This document shows, in pieces, positions 8,566 through 16,317 of a DNA stretch of 64,000 nucleotides (the first letter of the stretch is position 1; each line of letters opens with the position of its first letter). The notes beneath the pieces were generated by a model. The model was not told the DNA's origin. It ran no database searches and saw nothing but the letters and a program-made list of their open reading frames with translations. The position numbers and the translations under genes were made by a program. The DNA comes from Cellulosimicrobium sp. ES-005. Its GTDB lineage: Bacteria; Actinomycetota; Actinomycetes; Actinomycetales; Cellulomonadaceae. Location: contig NZ_CP159290.1 of the NCBI RefSeq assembly GCF_040448685.1, positions 2,604,001 through 2,668,000 on the forward strand, read 5' to 3'.

Positions 8566-9108
8566 TCACCAGGTGCGGCGCACGGACGCCTTGGTGCCGG
8601 TCACCAGGCTGCGCGGCGGGACGTCGTCGGCCACGACCGCACCGGCGGCGACCACGGCGTCGCGGCCGATGGTCACGCCGGGCAGGATCGTCGCCCCGGC
8701 GCCGATCCACACGTTCTCGTGCACGTCGATCGGACCGCCGGTGAGCCAGACCTTGCGGTCGTCGGTGTCGACCGGGTGCCCGACGGTGACGAACGTGACC
8801 TTCGGCGCGACCATGACGCGGTCGGCCAGCCGGATGCCGGCGTAGTCGAGGAACGTGCAGTTCTGGTTGACGAAGACCCGCTCCCCCAGGTCGAGGTTCA
8901 GCCCGTGGTCGGTGAAGAACGGTGGGTAGATCGTCACGCTCGGGGGCAGCGGGCGGCCGAGGATCTGCGCGAGCAGCCGCGCCCGACCGTCCTCGTCGTC
9001 GAACGGCAGGACGTTGAGCCGGGAGGTGAGCTCGGTGGCCCGCAGCACCCTCTCGGACATGGCGCGGAACTCGGGACCGTGGATGCGCATGAGCAGGTCG
9101 CTGGGCAT
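8566..9108 (-). CDS. Hexapeptide-repeat O-acetyltransferase (maltose/galactoside type)
   Basis: 180-aa left-handed beta-helix acetyltransferase using acetyl-CoA on a sugar or sugar-like hydroxyl. Residues ~1-60 are the helical Mac-type cap; hexapeptide repeats follow (VFVNQNCTFLDYAGIRLAD, ENVWIGAGATILPGVTIG, DAVVAAGAVVADDV). The active-site region VTFVTVGHPVD carries the family's catalytic His. ATG 9108 lies 20 bp after the end of the glycosyltransferase gene on the same strand, so they form an operon; a glycosylated product may be acetylated. The end of the gene abuts the 57-bp repeats. Confidence 0.88.
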   Translation of the reverse strand: MPSDLLMRIHGPEFRAMSERVLRATELTSRLNVLPFDDEDGRARLLAQILGRPLPPSVTIYPPFFTDHGLNLDLGERVFVNQNCTFLDYAGIRLADRVMVAPKVTFVTVGHPVDTDDRKVWLTGGPIDVHENVWIGAGATILPGVTIGRDAVVAAGAVVADDVPPRSLVTGTKASVRRTW

Positions 9109-9128
9109 CCCCCGATCCTGCCTCCGGG

Positions 9129-10433
9129 TCAGCGGGCGGCGCGCGACGCCTCGCGGGCGGCGACGACCTCCTCGACGACGTCGGCCACGCCGGCCTCGCC
9201 CGGCGAGGCGGCGATGTGCCCGCCGAGGCGCTGGCTCGCGCGGGCGTACGACGGGTCGTCGAGCAGTCGCCGCACCGCGCGCCGGACCTGGCCGGGGCGC
9301 GGGGTGCTCGTCCGCAGCCGCACGCCGGCGCCGGTCCACGCGACGCGTGCGGCGACCTCCGCCTTGTCCTCGGTCTTGCCCGCGACGACCACGGGGACGC
9401 CGTGCCGCAGCGCGTGGTGCACCCCGCCGTAGCCGCCGTTCGTGACGAGGACCGAGGTGCGCGGGAGCAGCGCGTCGTACGGGAGGTACTCGGCCGCGCG
9501 CGTGTTCGCCGGGAGCGGCCCGAGCGACCCGACGGGCCGTCCGCCGGTCGCCGCGACGACCAGCACGTCCTCCCCCGCGAGCGCGCGCAGCGTGGGGACG
9601 AGGAGCTGGGTCGGGTCCTCGTTCGCGACGGTCCCCTGCGTGACGTGCACGACCGGCCGGCGGGTGTCGAGGTCGCCCCACCACGCGGGGAGGTCACCGT
9701 TGCCCGGCGCCGGGCGCGGCGGGCCGACGAACCGGACCGGGGTCACGACGTCGGGCCGCGGGTACTCGAGCCCGGGGACGGTGAGCTGCACGACGGCGTC
9801 GGCGTCGGCAGGCCAGCCGAGGAAGAACGTGCCGCTCGGCTCCCCGCCCGCCGCCCGGACCATGTCCTGTGCCGCGCGCTGCGGGGCGGCGAACGCGACC
9901 CGCTCGACGACGGCGTGGAGGGCCCGGTTGCGCAGGACGCCGAGGGGGCCCCGCGCGGGCAGCACCCCGAGGCCGAACGGCGCGGTGTGGTCGCTCTTCA
10001 GCCCGAGCGGGAAGATCCCGAGCGCGAGCACCGGTGGTCGACGGTCGGCGGGCACCGAGACGAGCGGCATCGCGCCGAGGAACAGGGGCTCGACGAGCAC
10101 GACGTCCGCCGGGCGCTCGGCGAGGGCCGCGAGCACCGCCCGGTGCTGCGCCGCGCCGGGCGCCACGAAGATCTCGAGCATGTCGTGCCGGATCGCGTCG
10201 AGCCCGGTGCGTCCCGCGCGGCCGGGGAACGCGGCGGCGAGGTCGCGGTCGTCGAAGTCGGCCACGGCCGGGAGCGGGACGTGCTCGGCGCCGGCGGCCT
10301 CGACGGCGGCAGCGAACCGGGCGCCGGTGAGGAACCGGACGTCGTGCCCGCGGGCGACGAGCGCCCGGGTGACGGCGAGCAGCGGGGTGACGTGGGCGTG
10401 CACCGGGGTGGAGCAGAGCAGGACGGTGGCCAT
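9129..10433 (-). CDS. GT1-family glycosyltransferase (MGT/YjiC-like)
   Basis: 434-aa GT-B fold glycosyltransferase of the macrolide/UGT family, transferring a sugar from an NDP-sugar to a small hydrophobic acceptor. N-terminus VLLCSTPVHAHVTPLLAV is the usual acceptor-domain start. The C-terminal half has VVHVTQGTVANED and the donor-binding motif around SVLVTNGGYGGVHHALRHG, followed by PVVVAGKTEDK. Family members often inactivate macrolides or decorate natural products and lipids; the acceptor here cannot be told. A TetR gene is divergent across a 155-bp gap, and an acetyltransferase follows in the same operon, suggesting an inducible modification or detoxification unit. Confidence 0.9.
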   Translation of the reverse strand: MATVLLCSTPVHAHVTPLLAVTRALVARGHDVRFLTGARFAAAVEAAGAEHVPLPAVADFDDRDLAAAFPGRAGRTGLDAIRHDMLEIFVAPGAAQHRAVLAALAERPADVVLVEPLFLGAMPLVSVPADRRPPVLALGIFPLGLKSDHTAPFGLGVLPARGPLGVLRNRALHAVVERVAFAAPQRAAQDMVRAAGGEPSGTFFLGWPADADAVVQLTVPGLEYPRPDVVTPVRFVGPPRPAPGNGDLPAWWGDLDTRRPVVHVTQGTVANEDPTQLLVPTLRALAGEDVLVVAATGGRPVGSLGPLPANTRAAEYLPYDALLPRTSVLVTNGGYGGVHHALRHGVPVVVAGKTEDKAEVAARVAWTGAGVRLRTSTPRPGQVRRAVRRLLDDPSYARASQRLGGHIAASPGEAGVADVVEEVVAAREASRAAR

Positions 10434-10588
10434 CGGTGGGGCCTCTCTCGTGGCGGCGCGCGTCGCGCCGGTCGGACGGGAAGGCGCAGGACCGGGCCGT
10501 CTGCGCGGGGGACGCCGGTGGGGAGACGGCGTGTGAGAAGATCGATCAACCGTCAGGAGTATTCATCACCTTCGAGGGGTAGTCAATA

Positions 10589-11239
10589 GTGGTGCCTCGT
10601 GCCTACACGTCCGACCTCCGCACCGAGCAGGCCGCGCGCACGCGCGAACGGGTGGTGCGCGCCGCCGCGCACGAGCTGACCGAGCACGGCTACGAGCGCA
10701 CGACGCTCGCGCGCGTCGCCGCGCGCGCAGGCGTCTCGCTCGAGACGGTGAAGGCGCACGGCCCCAAGCGCGCCCTGCTGCTCGCCGCGTTCGAGCTCAC
10801 GTTCGCCGGGTCGGAGGGCCAGGAGTCCCTGGGCGAGCGGCCCGAGGGACGCACGGTGGCCGGCACGACCGACCCCGAGGAGTTCCTCGACGGCCTCGTC
10901 GCGCTCGTCGCCGCGGCGAACGAGCGCGTCGCCGGCCTGTGGTCCGCCTTCACCTCGGCGGCGCGCTCCGACGACGCCGTCGCCGCGGAGCTCGACGCTC
11001 TCCTCGAACGCCGCCGCGCGGACCTGCGCGCGAGCATCGACGTGCTCGCCGCGCACGGGTTCCGCCCCCGGGCACCGCGGGACGAGGCGGCCGAGTCGCT
11101 GTCCTACCTCCTCGCACCCGAGGGCTGGACGCACTTCGTCGCGGGCGCCGGCTGGTCGGGCGAGCGGTACCGCGCCTGGCTCTGCGACGGCGTGGTGCGC
11201 CTCGTCGCGGCGCCCCCGGAGGACGACGCCGACGCCTGA
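10589..11239 (+). CDS. TetR-family regulator divergent from glycosyltransferase
   Basis: 216-aa TetR-type repressor. The HTH is at residues 10-60: TEQAARTRERVVRAAAHELT, ERTTLARVAARAGVSLETVK, GPKRALLLAAFE. The recognition helix lacks the common YYHF tail and reads ETVKAHGPKRALL, which is typical of one actinobacterial TetR clade. Start GTG 10589 has GAGGGG (10574-10579) upstream; a second GTG follows directly at 10592. The shared gap 10434-10588 is locally AT-rich (10535-10590) and probably holds both promoters. Likely controls the divergent glycosyltransferase-acetyltransferase pair and itself. Confidence 0.88.
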   Translation: MVPRAYTSDLRTEQAARTRERVVRAAAHELTEHGYERTTLARVAARAGVSLETVKAHGPKRALLLAAFELTFAGSEGQESLGERPEGRTVAGTTDPEEFLDGLVALVAAANERVAGLWSAFTSAARSDDAVAAELDALLERRRADLRASIDVLAAHGFRPRAPRDEAAESLSYLLAPEGWTHFVAGAGWSGERYRAWLCDGVVRLVAAPPEDDADA

Positions 11240-11278
11240 GCCCTGGCGCGCCGTCGGGCACCGCGCCTACGGTGTGCC

Positions 11279-11878
11279 ATGAGCACGCTCACCCCCGGCT
11301 TCCACGGCCGGCCGCGCCCGCAGGGCGTGGCGCTCCCGCCGGGCCAGTACGTCGAGACCGGGTTCCCCGTGCTCTCGGCGGGGCCCACACCGCGCGTCGA
11401 CACCGCGACCTGGCGGCTCGACGTCACGACCGAGACCGGCGCGACGCGCGCGTGGTCGTGGTCGGACCTCATGGCGCTCCCCCAGGACGAGCCGACGGTC
11501 GACATCCACTGCGTCACCCGCTGGTCGAAGTTCGGCACGTCGTGGCGCGGCGTCTCGCTCGACACGCTCCTCGCCGACGTCGAGTCGACCGCCGACTTCG
11601 CGATGATCGGCTGCTACGGCGGGTACACGACGAACCTCCCCGTCGCGGAGCTGCTGGGCGGCAAGGCGTGGGTCGTGCACACGTTCGACGGCGCCCCGCT
11701 GCACCCCGTGCACGGCGGCCCGGCGCGGCTGCTCGTGCCGCACCTGTACTTCTGGAAGTCGGCCAAGTGGGTCAACAGCATCACGCTCATGCCTATGGAC
11801 CGGCAGGGCTTCTGGGAGCGCCTCGGCTACCACGACCTCGGCGACCCGTGGCGCGAGCAGAGGTACCAAGGTGATTGA
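11279..11878 (+). CDS. Sulfite oxidase-like (YedY/MsrP-type) molybdopterin oxidoreductase
   Basis: 199-aa cytosolic molybdopterin-domain protein. The molybdenum-ligand cysteine is C78 in VDIHCVTRWSKFGTSWRG; further SUOX-fold motifs are IGCYGGYTTNLPV, LHPVHGGPARLLVP and YFWKSAKWV. It lacks a Tat signal and the dimerisation domain of true sulfite oxidases, so it is a stand-alone catalytic domain. It lies 9 bp upstream of a flavin reductase, so electrons probably pass from NAD(P)H through that reductase to the Mo site. Substrate unknown (S- or N-oxide reduction is plausible). No ribosome site; TACGGT (11268-11273) ends 5 nt before the ATG, so probably leaderless. Confidence 0.9.
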   Translation: MSTLTPGFHGRPRPQGVALPPGQYVETGFPVLSAGPTPRVDTATWRLDVTTETGATRAWSWSDLMALPQDEPTVDIHCVTRWSKFGTSWRGVSLDTLLADVESTADFAMIGCYGGYTTNLPVAELLGGKAWVVHTFDGAPLHPVHGGPARLLVPHLYFWKSAKWVNSITLMPMDRQGFWERLGYHDLGDPWREQRYQGD

Positions 11879-11887
11879 GGTCTCACG

Positions 11888-12691
11888 ATGACCGAGGCGC
11901 CGGTCCGCCTCGGCGCCCGCTACGCGACGCCGTCGGGCTGGCAGGTCGCGACGCTCGTCGACGCGTGGGCCGAGAGCCCGTCCGCGCGGACGCTCGTCCT
12001 CGAGGTCCCCGCCTGGCCCGGGCACCTGGCCGGTCAGCACGTCGACCTGCGCCTCACCGCGCCCGACGGCTACACCGCCGAGCGCAGCTACTCGATCGGC
12101 AGCACGGCGACGCGCGCGTCGGTGCCCGACGACGGCTCCCCCGCGCGCGTCGAGGTCACCGTGCAGCGCGTCCCCGGCGGGGAGGTCTCGACCTACCTCA
12201 CCGACGTGTTCGCGGTGGGCGACGCGATCGAGCTGCGCGGGCCGGTCGGCGGCTGGTTCGTCTGGTCCCCCGAGCGCGACGGCGGGACGCCCGTCCTCCT
12301 CGCCGCGGGCGGGTCGGGCCTCGTTCCCCTCATGGCGATGCTCCGCACGCGCCGCGACGCGGGCGACCGGACCCCGTTCCGGCTCGTGTACTCGGTCCGC
12401 CGCCCCGAGGACCGGCTGTACACCGCGGACCTCGACCGGCTCGCCGCCGCGCACGACGGGCTCGACGTCCAGGTCGTCTACACGCGCTCGGTGCCGCTGG
12501 GATCGATGCGCGGGCCGGGTCGCCTCGAACGACGCGATCTCGCGGCGTGGGGCTGGCCCGCCGAGATCGAGCCCGCGTGCTTCGTGTGCGGGCCGACGGG
12601 GTTCGTCGAGGCCGTCGCCCGCCAGCTCGTCTCGCTGAGCCACGACCCGGCGCGCGTCAAGACCGAGCGCTTCGGGCCCGCCGGGGACTGA
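11888..12691 (+). CDS. FAD-dependent ferredoxin-reductase-type oxidoreductase
   Basis: 267-aa FNR-fold reductase. FAD motif RSYSIGS near residue 66, flavin phosphate region GGEVSTYL, and NAD(P)H site LLAAGGSGLVPLMAMLR with C-terminal CFVCGPTGFVEAV. There is no 2Fe-2S domain at the C-terminus. It directly follows the molybdopterin protein and is the likely electron donor to it; such pairs are common in actinobacteria. ATG 11888 follows a GAGGTC stretch. Confidence 0.92.
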   Translation: MTEAPVRLGARYATPSGWQVATLVDAWAESPSARTLVLEVPAWPGHLAGQHVDLRLTAPDGYTAERSYSIGSTATRASVPDDGSPARVEVTVQRVPGGEVSTYLTDVFAVGDAIELRGPVGGWFVWSPERDGGTPVLLAAGGSGLVPLMAMLRTRRDAGDRTPFRLVYSVRRPEDRLYTADLDRLAAAHDGLDVQVVYTRSVPLGSMRGPGRLERRDLAAWGWPAEIEPACFVCGPTGFVEAVARQLVSLSHDPARVKTERFGPAGD

Positions 12692-12700
12692 CGGGCGCGA

Positions 12701-12871
12701 CTACGCCGGCGGCGGCGTCCAGCCGCCCCGGGCGCGCGCCTCGCGCTCCGCGAGCACGCTGCGCAGCAGCCGGATCGTGAGGATCAGCGCCCAGATCACC
12801 AGCACGGCGACCGTCGCGAGCACGGCGACGTAGAGCAGCATCAGCAGGGGATAGATCGGCCCGATTCCCAT
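12701..12871 (-). CDS. Small single-span membrane protein
   Basis: 56-aa hypothetical protein with one long hydrophobic helix (residues ~8-36; MLLYVAVLATVAVLVIWALI) followed by a basic stretch LRSVLAEREARARGG and a Pro-rich end (WTPPPA). The start is supported by TAGGGT (complement of 12878-12883) ending 6 nt before the ATG, as for other leaderless genes here. The gene ends 9 bp from the convergent reductase gene. Looks like the small orphan membrane proteins frequent in Micrococcales; no function can be assigned. Confidence 0.7.
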   Translation of the reverse strand: MGIGPIYPLLMLLYVAVLATVAVLVIWALILTIRLLRSVLAEREARARGGWTPPPA

Positions 12872-12972
12872 GGGCGGACCCTAGCGGCGCGCAAGCCCGG
12901 CCCGCGGTGCGACATAGTCAGGTCGTGAGCGTGGCGCGCGTGCGCCACGGCAGTTCCACGACAGGGGGCGGT

Positions 12973-14283
12973 ATGAGTACCCGGACGAGACGTCGACCTG
13001 GCAGGCGGCGCGCGGCCGCTCTGCTCGCGGTCGCGACCGTCGCGACCCTGGTGCTCGGGGCGTGCGCGACGGCGGCGGGCGAGCCGCTCACGGTGACGAC
13101 CGCGGACGTAGAGCGCCGTGTCGTGACCGTCGCCGACGCCCCGGCGACGACCCCCGTCGTCGAGGCGACCGAGCGGCTCGGCCTGACGATGCTCGACGCG
13201 GCCCCGCGCGAGGGCAACGTCGTCGTGTCGCCGGCGAGCGCCGTCGTCGCTCTCTCGATGCTCGCGGAAGGAGCCCGCGGCGAGACCGCCGCGTCGCTCG
13301 ACGCCGCGCTCGGCGCGACCGGCCAGGACCGGACCGACGCCGTCAACGCCCTGCTCGCCGCGCTCCAGACCTACGACGGCGACCCCGCCCTCGTGCAGAA
13401 GGACGAGCTCCCGAAGACCCCGCTCGTGCACGTCGCGAACCAGGTCGTGCTCGACGACCAGGCACAGGTCCACGACACCTACCTCGAGGCGCTGGCCGCC
13501 GGGTACGACGCGGGCGTGCTCGAGGCCGACCTCGGCTCGAAGGCGGGCCTCGAGCCGCTGGACCGGTGGGTCCGGCACCACACGGGCGGGCTGATCGAGG
13601 AGTCCGCAGTCGAGCCCGACGCCGACTCGCGTCTCGCGCTGCAGAACGCGGCGCTGCTCGCGGCGCGCTGGTCGTCGCCGTTCGAGGAGCAGGCGACCCG
13701 TCCGGACTCGTTCGTCCTCGCGGACGGGACCGAGGTAGACGCCGAGGCGATGCACCAGGAGCACGACTGGCGGTACGCCGAGGTGGACGGGTGGCAGGCC
13801 GTCCGGCTCCCGTACACCGAGGGCTTCCACGCCGACGTCGTTCTCCCACCGGACGGCGTCGACCCGGCGACGCTCGCGCCCGAGACGAGCGCCGCCCTGC
13901 GTGAAGCGCTCGACTCCGCACGGCGCCGCAGCGTCGCGCTCACCCTCCCGACGCTCGACGTCGACGCCGCGGCACCGCTCGACCTGGCGCCCGCGCTCAC
14001 CTCGGCCGGGCTCGGCGGCCTGCTGGACGAGCCGGACCTGACCGGCATCAGCGACGAGCCCGGCCTCAGGGTGACGCAGGCGTGGCAGCAGGCCGTGCTG
14101 CGCGTGGACGAGGACGGCACCGTCGCGGCGGCGGTGACCGAGGTCGTCGGCGGCGTCGAGTCCGCGCCCATGGTCGAGGACGTCGTCGAGCTGCGCGTCG
14201 ACCGGCCGTACGTGTTCTCCGTGTCGCACACGGGCACCGGGTGGCCGCTCTTCACCGCCGCGATCCGCGACCCCCGCCACTGA
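12973..14283 (+). CDS. Serpin-type protease inhibitor, lipoprotein (serpin 1)
   Basis: 436-aa secreted serpin. The N-terminal signal (RRRPGRRR, then AALLAVATVATLVLGAC) has lipobox LGAC, so it should be a surface lipoprotein. Serpin core motifs: NVVVSPASAVVALSMLAEGA, helix region DAVNALLAALQTYD, and a breach/strand end DRPYVFSVSHTGTGWPLFTAAI. The reactive loop hinge DGTVAAAVTE fits P16-P7; counting from P15 Gly puts E396 at P1 and S at P1'. Inhibitory serpins trap serine or cysteine proteases; the small-residue hinge suggests a real inhibitor. ATG 12973 follows AGGGGGCGG. An in-frame GTG at 12925 sits 6 nt after CATAGT and is an alternative leaderless start, but would give an over-long signal region. 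Confidence 0.9.
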   Translation: MSTRTRRRPGRRRAAALLAVATVATLVLGACATAAGEPLTVTTADVERRVVTVADAPATTPVVEATERLGLTMLDAAPREGNVVVSPASAVVALSMLAEGARGETAASLDAALGATGQDRTDAVNALLAALQTYDGDPALVQKDELPKTPLVHVANQVVLDDQAQVHDTYLEALAAGYDAGVLEADLGSKAGLEPLDRWVRHHTGGLIEESAVEPDADSRLALQNAALLAARWSSPFEEQATRPDSFVLADGTEVDAEAMHQEHDWRYAEVDGWQAVRLPYTEGFHADVVLPPDGVDPATLAPETSAALREALDSARRRSVALTLPTLDVDAAAPLDLAPALTSAGLGGLLDEPDLTGISDEPGLRVTQAWQQAVLRVDEDGTVAAAVTEVVGGVESAPMVEDVVELRVDRPYVFSVSHTGTGWPLFTAAIRDPRH

Positions 14284-14304
14284 CGAGAGGACGGCGAGAG
14301 CACC

Positions 14305-15615
14305 ATGGCTCCGCAGACGAGCAGAGTCCGGACCGGCGCGGCAGTCGCAGCGGCGGCAGCCGTCGTCGGGCTGGTCGCCGCGTGCGCGACCGGTGTCCCG
14401 GCCGGACCGGACCTGCCCCTCGCGACGTCCGATGCGGCACGGCACGTCGTGGCGGTCTCCGAGGCGGACGCCACGCCCGACGTGGTCGGCGCGACCGAGG
14501 AGCTCGGCCTGACGATGCTCGACGCGGCCCCGCGCGAGGGCAACGTCGTCGTGTCGCCGGCGAGCGCCGTCGTCGCGCTGTCCATGCTCGCGGAGGGCGC
14601 ACGCGGCGAGACCGCCGCCTCGCTCGACGCCGCGCTCGGCGCGAGCGGCCAGGACCGGACCGACGCCGTCAACGCCCTGCTCGCCGCGCTCCAGACCTAT
14701 GACGGCGACCCCGCCCTCGTGCAGAAGGACGAGCTGCCGAAGACCCCGCTCGTGCACGTCGCGAACCAGGTCGTGCTCGACGACCAGGCCCAGGTCCACG
14801 ACACCTACCTCGAGGCGCTCGCGACCGGGTACGGCGCAGGGGTCCTGCACACGGACCTCGGGACGGCGTCGGGCATCGCCCCGCTGAGCGCCTGGGTCCG
14901 GTTCCACACGGGCGGGCTGATCGAGAAGAGCGCGATCGAACCGGACACAGACCTCCGCCTCGTGCTCCAGAACGCCGCGCTCTTCGCCGCGCGGTGGGAA
15001 GCACCGTTCGACGAGGGCGAGACCCGGCCCTCGCCCTTCGTGCTCCCGACCGGTGAGGGGGTGGACGTCGAGTCGCTGTCGCTCACCGAGTCGTGGGCGT
15101 ACGCGGAGCACGACGGCTGGCGCGGGCTGCGCCTCCCCTACGTCGACGGGTTCCACGCGGACGTCGTCCTGCCTCCGGAGGGGACCGACCCCGCGACGAT
15201 CACGCCGACACGCACGGCTGCGCTGCGCGAGGCCCTCGACTCCGCGGCACCGCAGCGGGTGGCGCTGACGATGCCGACCCTCGACATCCCCGTCGAGCGC
15301 GCGACGGACCTGCGCCCCGCGCTCGCCGCCGCCGGTCTGGGCGGGCTGTTCGACCGCGTCGACCCACCGGACCTCGGCGGCATCAGCGACGAGGACCTGT
15401 ACGTGTCGCAGGCGAAGCAGCAGGCGATGCTCCAGGTCGACGCCGAGGGCACGGTCGCGGCGGCCGTGACGGAGCTCGGCGCGCAGGCGATGTCGTCCGA
15501 GGTCGAGGTCGTCCCGCTCACTTTCCGCGTCGACCGGCCCTATCTCTTCTCGGTCTCCCACACCGAGACGGGCTGGCCGCTGTTCACCGCCGCGATCCGC
15601 GACCCCCGCCACTGA
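14305..15615 (+). CDS. Serpin-type protease inhibitor, lipoprotein (serpin 2, tandem paralog)
   Basis: 436-aa paralog of the preceding gene, 21 bp downstream and probably in the same operon. Lipobox VAAC after VAAAAAVVGLVAAC. The block from about residue 67 to 177 is almost identical to serpin 1 at DNA level, while the rest is clearly more divergent. Hinge EGTVAAAVTE is the same, but the bait region differs: from P15 Gly, M396 is P1 and S is P1', the same P1-P1' pair as human alpha-1-antitrypsin, which suggests elastase- or chymotrypsin-like targets. The C-terminal strand DRPYLFSVSHTETGWPLF is shared. A good GAGAGG ribosome site precedes ATG 14305. Confidence 0.9.
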   Translation: MAPQTSRVRTGAAVAAAAAVVGLVAACATGVPAGPDLPLATSDAARHVVAVSEADATPDVVGATEELGLTMLDAAPREGNVVVSPASAVVALSMLAEGARGETAASLDAALGASGQDRTDAVNALLAALQTYDGDPALVQKDELPKTPLVHVANQVVLDDQAQVHDTYLEALATGYGAGVLHTDLGTASGIAPLSAWVRFHTGGLIEKSAIEPDTDLRLVLQNAALFAARWEAPFDEGETRPSPFVLPTGEGVDVESLSLTESWAYAEHDGWRGLRLPYVDGFHADVVLPPEGTDPATITPTRTAALREALDSAAPQRVALTMPTLDIPVERATDLRPALAAAGLGGLFDRVDPPDLGGISDEDLYVSQAKQQAMLQVDAEGTVAAAVTELGAQAMSSEVEVVPLTFRVDRPYLFSVSHTETGWPLFTAAIRDPRH

Positions 15616-15637
15616 CTCCCCCGGCGAGCCCTCCGGT

Positions 15638-16001
15638 CCGCCGAGGTAGACCCGTGGTCACCATGCCCGACGGCGCTCGGGTCGCCGCCCGAGGTGGGCG
15701 GGTCGTCCGAGGCGGACCCTCGGGAACAGCGCGACGGTCCACGCGGACGACGCGGCGCGGACGGACCCGCACCGCAGGCAGTCCGCCCAGGCGAGCGAAG
15801 ACCACGGCGAGACGAAGCCGGGTCGGGGTGGGTGGTGGTGCCGCGTCGTGGTCGGGCCTGGCGGGAGCGACGCGAGGAACGAGCGGCGCGGATGGTAGAC
15901 GCGGCACCACCACCCACCCCGACCACCCAGGGCGACCACGCGCCGTCGGGCGCAGGAACCACGCCTCTACCTCGCGTGACCACGCCTCTACCTCGGCGGA
16001 A
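15638..16001. repeat. Long imperfect inverted repeat (palindromic element, MITE-like)
   Basis: Three nested pairs of arms converge on a centre near 15872. Outer: CCGCCGAGGTAGA + CGTGGTCAC at 15638-15661 with its complement at 15978-16001, 22 of 24 matching. Middle: GCCCGACGGCGC plus GGTCGCC-like sequence at about 15665-15686 with its complement at about 15931-15951. Inner: 27-bp perfect arms at 15821-15847 and 15898-15924, spaced by 50 bp. The left half is about 100 bp longer than the right, as if it had gained or the other lost a segment. No transposase. It could be a non-autonomous mobile element or a large structured site. Confidence 0.75.
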
Positions 16002-16081
16002 CGGGGCTCGTCTTCCTCGCGGGGCCAGCGGTCCAGGGCCTGTCTCGACGAACCGGGCGCATCGGGTGCTTGCGACATCTC

Positions 16082-16110
16082 TTGACGCGTCCTTCACCCG
16101 GCAGTAGCGT
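16082..16110 (+). promoter_or_regulatory. Sigma-A-type promoter for GH87 glucanase gene
   Basis: -35 TTGACG (16082-16087), 17-bp spacer, -10 TAGCGT (16105-16110). This is the best sigma-70-like promoter match in the window. The predicted transcription start is near 16117, giving a leader of about 200 nt. Confidence 0.75.
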
Positions 16111-16138
16111 TCTTGCGTGTTGATGCAAGAAATCAACA
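16110..16138. promoter_or_regulatory. Two interleaved operator-like palindromes over GH87 transcription start
   Basis: TTCTTGC-N8-GCAAGAA (16110-16131) and TGTTGAT-N7-ATCAACA (16118-16138) are both perfect and share the GCAAGAA segment. They cover the predicted start site, where a repressor would block transcription. CTTGC/GCAAG half-sites are known for LacI-family sugar repressors such as MalR of Streptomyces; which protein binds here is unknown, and no LacI gene lies in the window. Confidence 0.6.
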
Positions 16139-16317
16139 CTCCGTTGTGCGGTGCGGCACAGCGGGTCCGCAATTCTCGAAGGTACTGACCCGAGCCACCC
16201 GGCCCCGGCCGGACGTGCGCCGTGGCCCGTCCTCCGAACCGGGCGTCCGGTCCGGTGCGAGGTCGCGCGCGGCGCGGCCTGACGCCCGTCGACGACGACG
16301 GGAGATCGAGGACATCG

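Larger units (their letters stand above)
15616..16317. other. 702-bp gene-free region upstream of GH87 glucanase
   Basis: No convincing gene on either strand: long open frames exist in several frames at once, without start signals or recognisable products. 15620-16020 is filled by a long imperfect palindrome (separate entry). 16082-16138 holds a promoter and operator-like repeats. 16139-16317 is a long untranslated leader of the GH87 gene with GGAG/GAGGA just before its ATG. Confidence 0.75.

Noticed and set aside
12925-12972. Leaderless GTG start for serpin 1 (CATAGT 6 nt upstream, in frame)
   Set aside because: It would add 16 residues before the signal peptide, making a very long n-region. 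ATG 12973 has a purine-rich ribosome site. Kept only as an alternative.
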